A DNA stretch of 12,100 nt from UBA9414 sp958446945 (GTDB taxonomy: Bacteria; Bacillota; Clostridia; Lachnospirales; Lachnospiraceae). Position numbers and translations under genes: made by a program. Each line of letters begins with the position of its first letter. The first letter of the stretch is position 1. A model generated the notes under the pieces. That model saw only the letters and a list, made by a program, of their open reading frames with translations, had not been told where the DNA came from and made no database searches. Positions 1 to 8,336 of the stretch are shown here, piece after piece. The stretch covers positions 1 through 12,100 of the forward strand of contig CAUCYJ010000070.1 in the NCBI GenBank assembly GCA_958446945.1, written 5' to 3'.

Positions 1-861
1 CACTTAAGTCTTGCAGCAAAAGCACTTGGCTTTAATGTTGCAACACCGGTATTCGATGGTGCAAACGAAATTGATATTATGGATACACTTGATCTGGCAA
101 ATGACTATGTAAACCTTGAATGGGATGAATTCAAGAACAAACATGGCGAAGAATTATTGCCGGAGGTACTTGATTATCTGTATGAGAACAGAGAACACAG
201 AAAACTGTGGAAAGGCGTACCGCTGTCACGCGATGGTAAAGTTCGTTTAAGAGACGGACGTACCGGAGAATATTTTGACAGCCCGGTAACAATTGGACAC
301 ATGCACTACCTGAAGCTTCATCACCTGGTAGATGATAAGATCCATGCACGTTCTACAGGTCCTTACTCATTAGTTACACAGCAGCCGCTCGGTGGTAAAG
401 CACAGTTCGGTGGACAGCGTTTCGGTGAGATGGAGGTTTGGGCACTTGAAGCTTATGGTGCATCTTACACATTACAGGAGATCCTGACTGTAAAATCTGA
501 CGATGTTGTCGGACGTGTGAAGACTTATGAGGCGATCATCAAAGGCGATAATATCCCTGAACCGGGTATTCCGGAATCCTTCAAGGTATTGCTGAAAGAG
601 CTTCAGTCTCTCGGACTGGATGTTCGTGTTCTCAGAGAGGACAATACAGAAGTCGAGATCATGGAGGCGTCAGATTACGGCGAAACAGATCTGCGTTCAA
701 TCATTGAGGGAGATAAAGGCTTCCGCAAAGAAGAGCAGTACGGAGAACACGGATTCAGTCAGCAGGAATTCGATGGAGAAGAGCTTGTTGATGTAGAAGA
801 AGATTTCCCGGAAAATTTTGACGAAGCTGATGATTTTGATGATATTCTCGACGAAGAATAG
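1..861 (+). CDS. rpoB: RNA polymerase beta subunit, C-terminal part (5' end outside window)
   Basis: The reading frame is open from base 1 and ends at TAA 859-861, giving the last 286 residues of the beta subunit of DNA-dependent RNA polymerase. It is recognised by the ATPVFDGANE segment near the start, the conserved GHMHYLKLHHLVDDKIHARS block (bases 292-351), and the GGKAQFGGQRFGEMEVWALE block (about 391-450), which lies beside the active centre and contacts beta'. In the holoenzyme this C-terminal region forms the clamp-anchoring part of beta and packs against the RpoC N-terminus. The final residues (about 660-858) leave the conserved core and become strongly acidic, with Asp/Glu runs such as DEADDFDDILDEE at the very end. 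The rpoC start follows 14 bases after the stop, the standard rpoBC arrangement. Identity is not in doubt; only the 5' part is missing. Confidence 0.98.
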   Translation, partial: HLSLAAKALGFNVATPVFDGANEIDIMDTLDLANDYVNLEWDEFKNKHGEELLPEVLDYLYENREHRKLWKGVPLSRDGKVRLRDGRTGEYFDSPVTIGHMHYLKLHHLVDDKIHARSTGPYSLVTQQPLGGKAQFGGQRFGEMEVWALEAYGASYTLQEILTVKSDDVVGRVKTYEAIIKGDNIPEPGIPESFKVLLKELQSLGLDVRVLREDNTEVEIMEASDYGETDLRSIIEGDKGFRKEEQYGEHGFSQQEFDGEELVDVEEDFPENFDEADDFDDILDEE

Positions 862-875
862 AAGGGAGTGCCAAT

Positions 876-3800
876 ATGACAGCAACAAATAATGAAACAT
901 ATCAGCCAATGACATTTGATGCGATCAAAATCGGACTGGCATCACCTGAGAAGATTCTGGAATGGTCAAGAGGTGAGGTTACAAAACCTGAGACGATCAA
1001 CTACAGAACACTGAAGCCAGAGCGTGACGGTCTGTTCTGCGAAAGAATTTTCGGGCCGAACAAAGACTGGGAATGTCACTGTGGTAAATATAAAAAAATC
1101 CGCTACAAAGGCGTTGTCTGCGACCGTTGTGGCGTTGAGGTAACAAAAGCAAGTGTACGTCGTGAGCGCATGGGCCATATCGCCCTTGCCGCTCCGGTGT
1201 CACACATCTGGTATTTCAAGGGAATCCCAAGCCGTATGGGACTGATTCTTGATCTGTCTCCAAGAACACTTGAAAAAGTTCTCTACTTTGCTTCTTATAT
1301 TGTACTTGATAAGGGAGAAACAAGCCTTCAGTACAAACAGGTATTATCTGAACAGGAGTACCAGGAGGCAAGAGAGACATGGGGAAGCGCTTTCCGTGTC
1401 GGAATGGGTGCGGAGGCTATTCAGGAACTCTTACAGGCAATCGACCTTGAAAAAGAATATGAAGAATTACAGGCAGGACTAAAAGGCGCTACCGGACAGA
1501 AACGTGCAAGAATCGTAAAACGTCTGGAAGTAGTTGAGGCGTTCCGTGAATCAGGCAATAAGCCGGAATGGATGATCATGAATGTGATTCCGGTTATTCC
1601 GCCGGATCTTCGTCCAATGGTTCAGTTAGACGGAGGACGTTTCGCAACATCTGACCTGAATGATTTATATAGAAGAATCATCAACCGTAACAACCGTCTG
1701 AGAAGACTTCTTGAACTCGGCGCTCCGGATATTATTGTCCGCAACGAGAAGAGAATGCTTCAGGAGGCTGTTGATGCGCTGATCGATAATGGCCGTCGCG
1801 GCCGTCCGGTAACAGGACCTGGAAACAGAGCTTTGAAATCACTTTCTGATATGCTGAAAGGTAAATCAGGACGTTTCCGTCAGAACCTTCTCGGTAAACG
1901 TGTTGACTATTCAGGACGTTCTGTTATCGTTGTAGGACCGGAACTGAAGATTTATCAGTGTGGTCTGCCGAAAGAAATGGCAATTGAGCTGTTTAAGCCG
2001 TTTGTTATGAAAGAACTTGTGGCAAATGGTACAGCACATAATATTAAGAATGCAAAGAAAATGGTAGAGCGTCTGCAGCCGGAAGTTTGGGATGTCTTAG
2101 AAGACGTTATTAAAGAACATCCGGTTATGTTAAACCGTGCTCCTACACTGCACAGACTTGGTATTCAGGCATTTGAGCCAATCCTTGTAGAAGGTAAGGC
2201 AATCAAACTGCATCCACTTGTTTGTACAGCGTTCAACGCCGACTTCGATGGTGACCAGATGGCGGTTCATCTTCCGTTGTCTGTAGAAGCACAGGCAGAG
2301 TGCCGTTTCCTTCTGCTCTCTCCGAACAACCTTTTGAAACCTTCTGATGGTGGTCCGGTAGCCGTTCCTTCACAGGATATGGTACTTGGTATTTACTATC
2401 TGACACAGGAAAGACCTGGTGCAGAAGGTGAGGGCAAGTTCTTCAAGAGCGTAAATGAAGCAATTCTTGCTTATGAAAACGGTATCATTAAACTGCATTC
2501 CAAGATTAAAGTTCGTATGACAAAGACACTTCCGGACGGAGAGACAAAGACAGGAACAATTGAGTCTACACTGGGACGTCTTCTGTTCAATGAGATCATT
2601 CCGCAGGATCTTGGATTTGTTGACAGAACAATCGAAGGCAACGAGCTTCTTCCGGAAATTGATTTCCTTGTTGGTAAGAAACAGTTGAAGAAGATTCTTG
2701 AGAAAGTTATCAATACACATGGTGCAACAGCAACTGCAGAAGTATTGGATAATGTAAAGGCGATTGGATACAAATATTCTACGAGAGCTGCTATGACGGT
2801 ATCTATTTCTGATATGACAGTGCCGCCGCAGAAACCGCAGATGATCCAGGAAGCACAGGATACTGTAGACCGTATCACAAAGAACTTCAAACGTGGTCTT
2901 ATTACAGAAGAAGAACGTTACAAAGAAGTTGTTGAGACATGGAAGGCAACTGACGAGGCGCTGACAGAAGCCCTGCTCTCCGGTCTTGATAAATACAATA
3001 ATATTTACATGATGGCTGACTCTGGAGCCCGTGGTTCTGACAAACAGATCAAACAGCTTGCAGGTATGCGTGGTTTGATGGCTGATACAACAGGACGTAC
3101 GATCGAGCTTCCTATCAAGTCTAACTTCCGTGAAGGACTTGACGTATTGGAGTACTTCATGTCTGCCCACGGTGCTCGTAAAGGTCTTTCCGATACAGCG
3201 CTTCGTACAGCCGACTCCGGTTATCTGACAAGACGTCTTGTTGATGTATCTCAGGAATTGATCGTGCGTGAAATCGACTGTGCAGGAGAAGGCGAAGAGA
3301 TTCCGGGAATGTATGTACATGCATTTATGGATGGAAATGAAGAGATCGAAAGCCTTCAGGAACGTATTACAGGACGTTATTCCTGCGAGACAATTAAAGA
3401 TAAAGATGGCAATGTCATTGTAAAAGCAAACCATATGATCACACCAAAACGTGCAGAAGCCGTTATGAAATATGGTGTAGATGAGAATGGCGAACATTTA
3501 ACAAAAGTAAAGATCCGTACAATTTTAAGCTGTAAGAGCCGTGTCGGAATCTGTGCAAAATGTTACGGCGCTAACATGGCAACAGGTGAGCCGGTACAGG
3601 TAGGTGAGGCTGTCGGAATTATCGCGGCACAGTCTATCGGTGAACCGGGTACACAGCTGACTATGCGTACATTCCATACAGGTGGTGTAGCCGGTGATGA
3701 TATCACACAGGGTCTTCCTCGTGTCGAAGAGCTTTTCGAGGCAAGAAAGCCGAAAGGTCTTGCAATCATCACAGAATTTGGCGGCGTAGCTACAATTAAT

Positions 3801-4562
3801 GATACAAAGAAGAAACGTGAGATTATCGTTGAAAATAGAGAAACAGGCGAGACAAAGGCATATCTGATCCCATACGGTTCCCGTATTAAGATTCAGGACG
3901 GCGCTGTTCTGGAAGCCGGTGATGAACTGACAGAAGGTAGTGTAAACCCACATGATATTTTAAGAATCAAAGGTTTAAGAGCAGCTCAGGATTACATGAT
4001 CCAGGAAGTTCAGAGAGTATACCGTCTCCAGGGTGTAGAAATCAATGATAAGCATATCGAAGTCATTGTGCGTCAGATGCTGAAGAAGATCCGTATCGAA
4101 GAAAACGGAGATTCTGAATTCCTTCCGGGAACAATGGTTGATATTCTTGATTTTGAAGCAACGAACAAAGAGCTGGTTGCAGATGGAAAAGAACCGGCAA
4201 CAGGTGAACAGGTAATGCTTGGTATCACAAAAGCTTCTTTGGCAACAAATTCATTCTTATCAGCTGCTTCCTTCCAGGAGACAACAAAAGTTCTGACAGA
4301 AGCTGCTATCAAAGGAAAAGTCGATCCGCTGATCGGTCTGAAAGAAAACGTTCTGATCGGTAAGTTGATCCCAGCTGGAACAGGTATGAGAAAATACCGT
4401 GACGTTAAACTTGATACAGGCATGGAAGAAGAAATGGAAGAAGAAGTAGAAGCTTTCGAAGAAACTGAGGAAGCTGTAGCCGAAACAGTGGAATTTGCAG
4501 ATGAACTGGTATCAGAGGAAACAGCAGAAGAAGCAAGTGTTTCAGAGAATGAAGAATTATAA
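876..4562 (+). CDS. rpoC: RNA polymerase beta' subunit
   Basis: Complete 1228-residue beta' subunit, which carries the catalytic magnesium of RNA polymerase. The N-terminal zinc site is C67, C69, C82, C85. The lid/switch region (GKSGRFRQNLLGKRVDYSGR) starts near residue 329, and RAPTLHRLGIQAFEP near 421. The absolutely conserved NADFDGD motif is at 454-460, with catalytic D456, D458 and D460. The second zinc site is C802, C886, C893, C896. The trigger-loop region GIIAAQSIGEPGTQLTMRTF begins near 914. The ATG start is supported by AGGGAG at 863-868, seven bases upstream. The last roughly 50 residues form a Glu-rich tail (EEEMEEEVEAFEETEE and onwards) beyond the conserved core, making the protein slightly longer than the roughly 1200-residue Bacillus form. 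Arg codons are mostly CGT and Thr mostly ACA, fitting a highly expressed gene. It is co-transcribed with rpoB and followed by a hairpin terminator. Confidence 0.99.
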   Translation: MTATNNETYQPMTFDAIKIGLASPEKILEWSRGEVTKPETINYRTLKPERDGLFCERIFGPNKDWECHCGKYKKIRYKGVVCDRCGVEVTKASVRRERMGHIALAAPVSHIWYFKGIPSRMGLILDLSPRTLEKVLYFASYIVLDKGETSLQYKQVLSEQEYQEARETWGSAFRVGMGAEAIQELLQAIDLEKEYEELQAGLKGATGQKRARIVKRLEVVEAFRESGNKPEWMIMNVIPVIPPDLRPMVQLDGGRFATSDLNDLYRRIINRNNRLRRLLELGAPDIIVRNEKRMLQEAVDALIDNGRRGRPVTGPGNRALKSLSDMLKGKSGRFRQNLLGKRVDYSGRSVIVVGPELKIYQCGLPKEMAIELFKPFVMKELVANGTAHNIKNAKKMVERLQPEVWDVLEDVIKEHPVMLNRAPTLHRLGIQAFEPILVEGKAIKLHPLVCTAFNADFDGDQMAVHLPLSVEAQAECRFLLLSPNNLLKPSDGGPVAVPSQDMVLGIYYLTQERPGAEGEGKFFKSVNEAILAYENGIIKLHSKIKVRMTKTLPDGETKTGTIESTLGRLLFNEIIPQDLGFVDRTIEGNELLPEIDFLVGKKQLKKILEKVINTHGATATAEVLDNVKAIGYKYSTRAAMTVSISDMTVPPQKPQMIQEAQDTVDRITKNFKRGLITEEERYKEVVETWKATDEALTEALLSGLDKYNNIYMMADSGARGSDKQIKQLAGMRGLMADTTGRTIELPIKSNFREGLDVLEYFMSAHGARKGLSDTALRTADSGYLTRRLVDVSQELIVREIDCAGEGEEIPGMYVHAFMDGNEEIESLQERITGRYSCETIKDKDGNVIVKANHMITPKRAEAVMKYGVDENGEHLTKVKIRTILSCKSRVGICAKCYGANMATGEPVQVGEAVGIIAAQSIGEPGTQLTMRTFHTGGVAGDDITQGLPRVEELFEARKPKGLAIITEFGGVATINDTKKKREIIVENRETGETKAYLIPYGSRIKIQDGAVLEAGDELTEGSVNPHDILRIKGLRAAQDYMIQEVQRVYRLQGVEINDKHIEVIVRQMLKKIRIEENGDSEFLPGTMVDILDFEATNKELVADGKEPATGEQVMLGITKASLATNSFLSAASFQETTKVLTEAAIKGKVDPLIGLKENVLIGKLIPAGTGMRKYRDVKLDTGMEEEMEEEVEAFEETEEAVAETVEFADELVSEETAEEASVSENEEL

Positions 4563-4608
4563 GATCACGGATAATGGTGATTGATTAATTGAATTAAGTA
4601 AATAAATG

Positions 4609-4641
4609 ATGGGTGCAGTCCGAAAGGGCTGTGCCCATTTT
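4609..4641 (+). terminator. Rho-independent terminator of the rpoBC operon
   Basis: A 13-pair stem has arms at 4609-4621 and 4626-4638 around a GAAA tetraloop (4622-4625). Ten pairs are Watson-Crick and three are G-U. A short T run (4638-4641) follows, then an AT-rich stretch. It lies 46 bases after the rpoC stop. The T tract is short, so termination may be incomplete, but the stem and stable loop are clear. Confidence 0.75.
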
Positions 4642-4717
4642 GCATATAATTTCTAGAAAATTTCATGCAGTTTGTCTCGGGGAAATCCATGTACTTTTCC
4701 ACCTCTATGTGATAAAC

Positions 4718-4751
4718 TTGACAGTAGCGAAGTAAAGTTTTAGCAGATAAT
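4718..4751 (+). promoter_or_regulatory. Candidate promoter for the M28-topB-GH35 genes
   Basis: A perfect TTGACA -35 box lies at 4718-4723. At the ideal 17-base spacing the -10 position reads TAGCAG (4741-4746), a poor match. The better hexamer GATAAT (4746-4751) is 22 bases away, which is too far for a normal sigma-70 type promoter. The box lies between the rpoC terminator and the M28 gene, where a promoter is expected, and the remaining leader would be about 70-80 bases. The -35 is seen directly; its use as a promoter is inference. Confidence 0.35.
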
Positions 4752-4830
4752 TCTAATAAAAGACGGTCACTATGAAGATTATTTGTCCATATTATATTGC
4801 ATTAAAGAAAATGACTGGGAGGAAAGAGAC

Positions 4831-6117
4831 ATGGAAGAAAAGCAAGTAGAAATGAAGAAGCAGGAAGAGATAGGAAGACTTGCATTTAATGTAATGCAGA
4901 AACTCAGTTTCGTGCGGGAAAGCTGTACACCGGCAGAATTAGAAGCAGTTCAGTTAATCTGCAGTGAAATCCGTAAAATAGGAATTGTACCGGAAGTGGA
5001 AGAATTTATGATGGATCATGCGGTGATTCATCAGGCATCACTTAAGTTTGGTGGTAAAACTTATGAGGCAGGAGGATATATGCTGTCCGGTTCCACACCG
5101 GAATCTGGGATCTGGGCGCCGTTTCACTATGCTCAGGATGCAGAAGAAGCAGATTTGATAGATGCGAAAGGAAAGATTGTTCTTCTAAACCGCAGACTGA
5201 CACCGGAAGTATATGAAAGGTTGATTCGGGCAGAAGTAAAAGGTTTCATTACATTTACCGGGACAATTATAGATGACCGCAGCAAAACAGATCTTCCGGA
5301 CTGTGAACTCTACGATTGGGCGAGAAAATTCGGAGTCATTCCGGGAATCAATCTCCGGGCAGAAGATGCACTTGCACTTGTGAAAGAAAATCCGAAAGAA
5401 GTTGTGCTGAAGCTTACACAGGAAGAAGGACAGTGGCCGGCTCATAATATTATTGCAGAAGTGCCTGGAACAGAGAAAAACGGAGAAACAATCGTGCTTG
5501 GCGGACATTATGATTCGGCACAGTTTAGTCCGGGAGTGTACGACAATGGAGCCGGTTCTGCAATCTTGATCGAACTTTTGAAATATTTTAAGAAACATCC
5601 GGCAAAACGCAATCTGAAATTTATCTGGTTTTCAGCAGAAGAGCGAGGACTCGTGGGAAGCAAGGCGTTTGTGAAAGCCCATGAAGAGGAGCTGAAACAG
5701 ATTCGTTTTATGATCAACGTAGATCTGGCAGCGCCACTGCTTGGAGCAGATAAGGCGTGCGTTATGGCAGATCAGAGTCTCTGCCATATGATTGATTACC
5801 TTGCAAAGGAAGTGGGATTTCCAATCACAGTAAAACAGTCTATTTACTCAAGTGATTCGATTCCATTTACAGATGCCGGGATTCCGGCGGTAAATTTCTT
5901 CCGCGTAGGAATCGAGGGAGGAGTTAAGATCCATCACCGGAATGATGATCTGAATCAGGTGGGATTTGATAATCTTTCCCGTACAACTGCATTTATTCTG
6001 CTGTTCTGTCAGCGGATGTTAAATACAGTAGTATTTCCGGTACCAGAGAAGATTCCGGAGAAAATCGTCGAAGATATTGACGTTTATTTAAAACGAAAGA
6101 CAAAAGAGGAAGTATAA
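4831..6117 (+). CDS. M28-family zinc aminopeptidase-like protein
   Basis: A 428-residue protein with the M28 (aminopeptidase Y/S type) di-zinc fold. Expected metal and catalytic residues are all visible: H226 in GGHYDS, D238 in YDNGAG, E270 (general base) and E271 in SAEERG, D298 in INVD, and H369 in HHRNDD. Residues roughly 70-200, between the N-terminal helix region and the first metal ligand, resemble the PA-like insertion common in this family. No signal peptide or membrane segment is seen, so the protein is probably cytoplasmic and trims N-terminal residues from peptides; the substrate cannot be told. ATG 4831 is preferred because GGGAGGA (4817-4823) sits seven bases upstream. An in-frame TTG at 4783 would add 16 residues but has no ribosome site. 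The stop overlaps the topB start by one base (TAATG), so translation of the two is probably coupled. Family assignment is firm; exact function is not. Confidence 0.9.
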   Translation: MEEKQVEMKKQEEIGRLAFNVMQKLSFVRESCTPAELEAVQLICSEIRKIGIVPEVEEFMMDHAVIHQASLKFGGKTYEAGGYMLSGSTPESGIWAPFHYAQDAEEADLIDAKGKIVLLNRRLTPEVYERLIRAEVKGFITFTGTIIDDRSKTDLPDCELYDWARKFGVIPGINLRAEDALALVKENPKEVVLKLTQEEGQWPAHNIIAEVPGTEKNGETIVLGGHYDSAQFSPGVYDNGAGSAILIELLKYFKKHPAKRNLKFIWFSAEERGLVGSKAFVKAHEEELKQIRFMINVDLAAPLLGADKACVMADQSLCHMIDYLAKEVGFPITVKQSIYSSDSIPFTDAGIPAVNFFRVGIEGGVKIHHRNDDLNQVGFDNLSRTTAFILLFCQRMLNTVVFPVPEKIPEKIVEDIDVYLKRKTKEEV

Positions 6118-8309
6118 TGAAATCATTAGTAATTGCGGAGAAACCATCTGTCGGCCGGGATATTGCCCGGGTACTTGGATGTAAAAAGCAGATTCAAGGA
6201 GCAATTGAAGGAGAGAAATATATTGTCACATGGGGGCTTGGGCATCTTGTGACGCTAGCAGATCCGGAGGAATATGAAGCAGGCTGGAAAGAATGGAAGA
6301 TGGATTATCTTCCGATGATGCCAAAAGAATGGAAATTAATAGTGATTCGTCAGACAGGGAAGCAATACCAGCTTGTGAAGGCACAGCTTTTTCGAAAAGA
6401 TGTGTCCCAGATCATTATTGCGACAGATGCAGGACGGGAAGGAGAGCTTGTGGCGCGGTGGATTCTTGAGAAAGCCCATGTGTCAAAGCCAATCCGGCGA
6501 TTATGGATTTCTTCTGTAACAGACAAAGCAATCCGGGACGGATTTGCTAATTTGAAAGATGGAAAAGATTACGAGAATCTTTATCATGCTGCATCTGCCC
6601 GAGCAAAAGCTGACTGGCTCGTTGGAATGAATGGTACGAGAGCGCTGACTTGTAAATATAATGCCCAACTTTCTTGCGGACGTGTACAGACACCGACACT
6701 TGCCATGATTGCAAAGAGAGAAGAGGAAATCAGAAATTTCAAACCGCAGAGTTATTATGGTATGAGGGCAGTATCAAAAGGAATTACCTTCCAGTGGCAG
6801 AATGAGCGATCGGGAAGTGGACGTACGTTTGATAAAATACGAGTAGAACAGATGAAGAAAAAACTGGAGGGAGAAAGTCTTGTCATAACAAGAGTGGAGC
6901 GGACATCTAAAAAGACGTATGCGCCGGGACTTTATGACTTGACAGAACTTCAAAGAGATGCTAATAAGCGTTTTGGATTTTCAGCAAAGGAAACACTGAA
7001 TCTTATGCAGAGGTTGTATGAGAACCATAAAGTGCTGACTTATCCGAGAACAGATTCCAGATATTTAAGTTCCGATGTTGTCGGAACGCTGAAAGAACGT
7101 TTAAAAGCATGCAGTGTAGGACCGTACCGGAAAGTGGCGGGACCGTTAATCAGCAGGGAGATCCGGGCAGACAAACGTTTCGTGAATGATGCTAAAGTAA
7201 GTGATCACCATGCAATTATACCGACAGAACAGTTTGTACAGTTGGAACATATGACGAGTGATGAGAGAAAAATCTATGATCTTGTCGTAAGGAGATTTGC
7301 GGCAGTACTTTTGCCGGCAGCAGAATATGAACAAACTGTACTTAAGGCAGAAGGAGCTGGTGAAACATTTGTGGCAAAGGGAAAAGTCATGAAGAAGTCG
7401 GGCTGGCTGGCTGCTTATGAAGAGGAATGGGAACAGGAAGAGGAAATAGATGATCTGAGAGATCAAATATTTCCGAATGTGGAATTAGGAGCTCAGATAT
7501 CGGTACTGCGCTATGAAATGACAGAAGGAAAGACAAAACCGCCAGCACCATTTAATGAGGCAACTCTTCTTTCCGCGATGGAAAATCCAGTAAAATATAT
7601 GACAACGAAAGATGCGGCAGCAGCAAAGGCATTGGGAGAAACCGGTGGACTTGGAACGGTAGCAACTCGTGCGGATATTATTGAGAAGCTGTTTAACAGT
7701 TTCCTGATGGAGAAGCGGGGAAAAGATATTTTTATTACATCGAAGGCAAAACAGTTACTGGAACTCGTACCGGAGGGATTAAAACAGCCGGAGCTAACTG
7801 CAGACTGGGAGATGAAACTTTCTAAGATCGCGAAAGGTCAGATGAAAGCAAGTACATTTATGCGGGAAATTGATGCGTATACGCAGGAAATCGTAGAAGA
7901 GATCAAGCTGGGGAAAGGTACATTCCGTCATGATAATGTAACGAATAAGAAATGTCCGCAGTGTGGAAAACCGATGTTGGCGGTAAATGGAAAAAACAGC
8001 AGGATGTTAGTCTGTCAGGATAGAGAGTGCGGTTATCGGGAGACTGTGGCCCGCACGACAAATGCAAGATGTCCGAAATGCCATAAACGAATGGAACTTT
8101 ATGGAAAAGGTGATTCCCAGACATTTATTTGTGCATGTGGCTATAAGGAAAAACTGTCTGCATTCGAGGTGAGACGTGCGAAGGAAGGAAAAGGCGTCAG
8201 CAAGAGGGACGTACAGAAATATCTAAACCAACAGAAAAAAGAGGCGGCGGAGCCGATTAATACTGCATTTGCAGCGGCGCTTGCGAATTTAAATCTGCCG
8301 GAGAAATAA
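6117..8309 (+). CDS. topB: DNA topoisomerase III (type IA)
   Basis: A 730-residue type IA topoisomerase, closely resembling Bacillus subtilis TopB along its whole length as far as I can recall that sequence. It cuts one DNA strand through a 5'-phosphotyrosine link and passes another strand through, resolving linked or recombining DNA. The N-terminal Toprim domain shows E8 in IAEKPSVG and D104 in ATDAGREGE, where the position usually held by the second Asp of DxD is G106. The catalytic tyrosine is Y309 in TYPRTDSR. LSCGRVQTPTLAMIAKRE and the GETGGLGTVATRADIIEKLF block are further family signatures. The C-terminus holds two four-cysteine zinc sites: C613, C616, C633, C638 and C652, C655, C672, C674, then a Lys-rich tail. 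AGAGGA lies just upstream of the ATG, inside the end of the M28 gene, and the start shares one base with that gene's stop. A GH35 gene follows after 27 bases. Confidence 0.97.
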   Translation: MKSLVIAEKPSVGRDIARVLGCKKQIQGAIEGEKYIVTWGLGHLVTLADPEEYEAGWKEWKMDYLPMMPKEWKLIVIRQTGKQYQLVKAQLFRKDVSQIIIATDAGREGELVARWILEKAHVSKPIRRLWISSVTDKAIRDGFANLKDGKDYENLYHAASARAKADWLVGMNGTRALTCKYNAQLSCGRVQTPTLAMIAKREEEIRNFKPQSYYGMRAVSKGITFQWQNERSGSGRTFDKIRVEQMKKKLEGESLVITRVERTSKKTYAPGLYDLTELQRDANKRFGFSAKETLNLMQRLYENHKVLTYPRTDSRYLSSDVVGTLKERLKACSVGPYRKVAGPLISREIRADKRFVNDAKVSDHHAIIPTEQFVQLEHMTSDERKIYDLVVRRFAAVLLPAAEYEQTVLKAEGAGETFVAKGKVMKKSGWLAAYEEEWEQEEEIDDLRDQIFPNVELGAQISVLRYEMTEGKTKPPAPFNEATLLSAMENPVKYMTTKDAAAAKALGETGGLGTVATRADIIEKLFNSFLMEKRGKDIFITSKAKQLLELVPEGLKQPELTADWEMKLSKIAKGQMKASTFMREIDAYTQEIVEEIKLGKGTFRHDNVTNKKCPQCGKPMLAVNGKNSRMLVCQDRECGYRETVARTTNARCPKCHKRMELYGKGDSQTFICACGYKEKLSAFEVRRAKEGKGVSKRDVQKYLNQQKKEAAEPINTAFAAALANLNLPEK

Positions 8310-8336
8310 AAACACATAATACGGAGGCATAAAGAA

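Noticed and set aside
1791..1810. GC-rich near-palindrome in rpoC
   Set aside because: It encodes the conserved RRGRPVTG segment of beta', so protein sequence explains it.
2370..3497. Long open frame (375 codons) on the - strand inside rpoC
   Set aside because: It lies wholly within strongly conserved rpoC sequence; the product is Cys/Phe-rich with no domain, as expected of an antisense shadow created by rpoC codon bias.
4645..4650. Perfect TATAAT after the rpoC terminator
   Set aside because: The -35 position at normal spacing falls in the terminator stem and reads nothing like TTGACA; probably AT-rich chance.
4650..4659. Palindrome TTTCTAGAAA in the leader, possible operator
   Set aside because: Only 10 bases, single copy, and not placed against a credible promoter.
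4783..4830. Longer M28 product starting at TTG 4783
   Set aside because: No ribosome site before the TTG, whereas ATG 4831 has an excellent one at ideal spacing; the extra 16 residues are not recognisable as family sequence.
4772..4849. Short + strand frame (about 25 codons, starting MKIICPYYIALKK) in the M28 leader, overlapping the M28 start
   Set aside because: No convincing ribosome site, length is within chance in AT-rich leader sequence, and the strong GGGAGGA further down clearly serves the M28 gene.
6155..6170. CCGGG/CCCGG hairpin near the topB start
   Set aside because: Five base pairs within conserved codons; too weak to argue for regulation.
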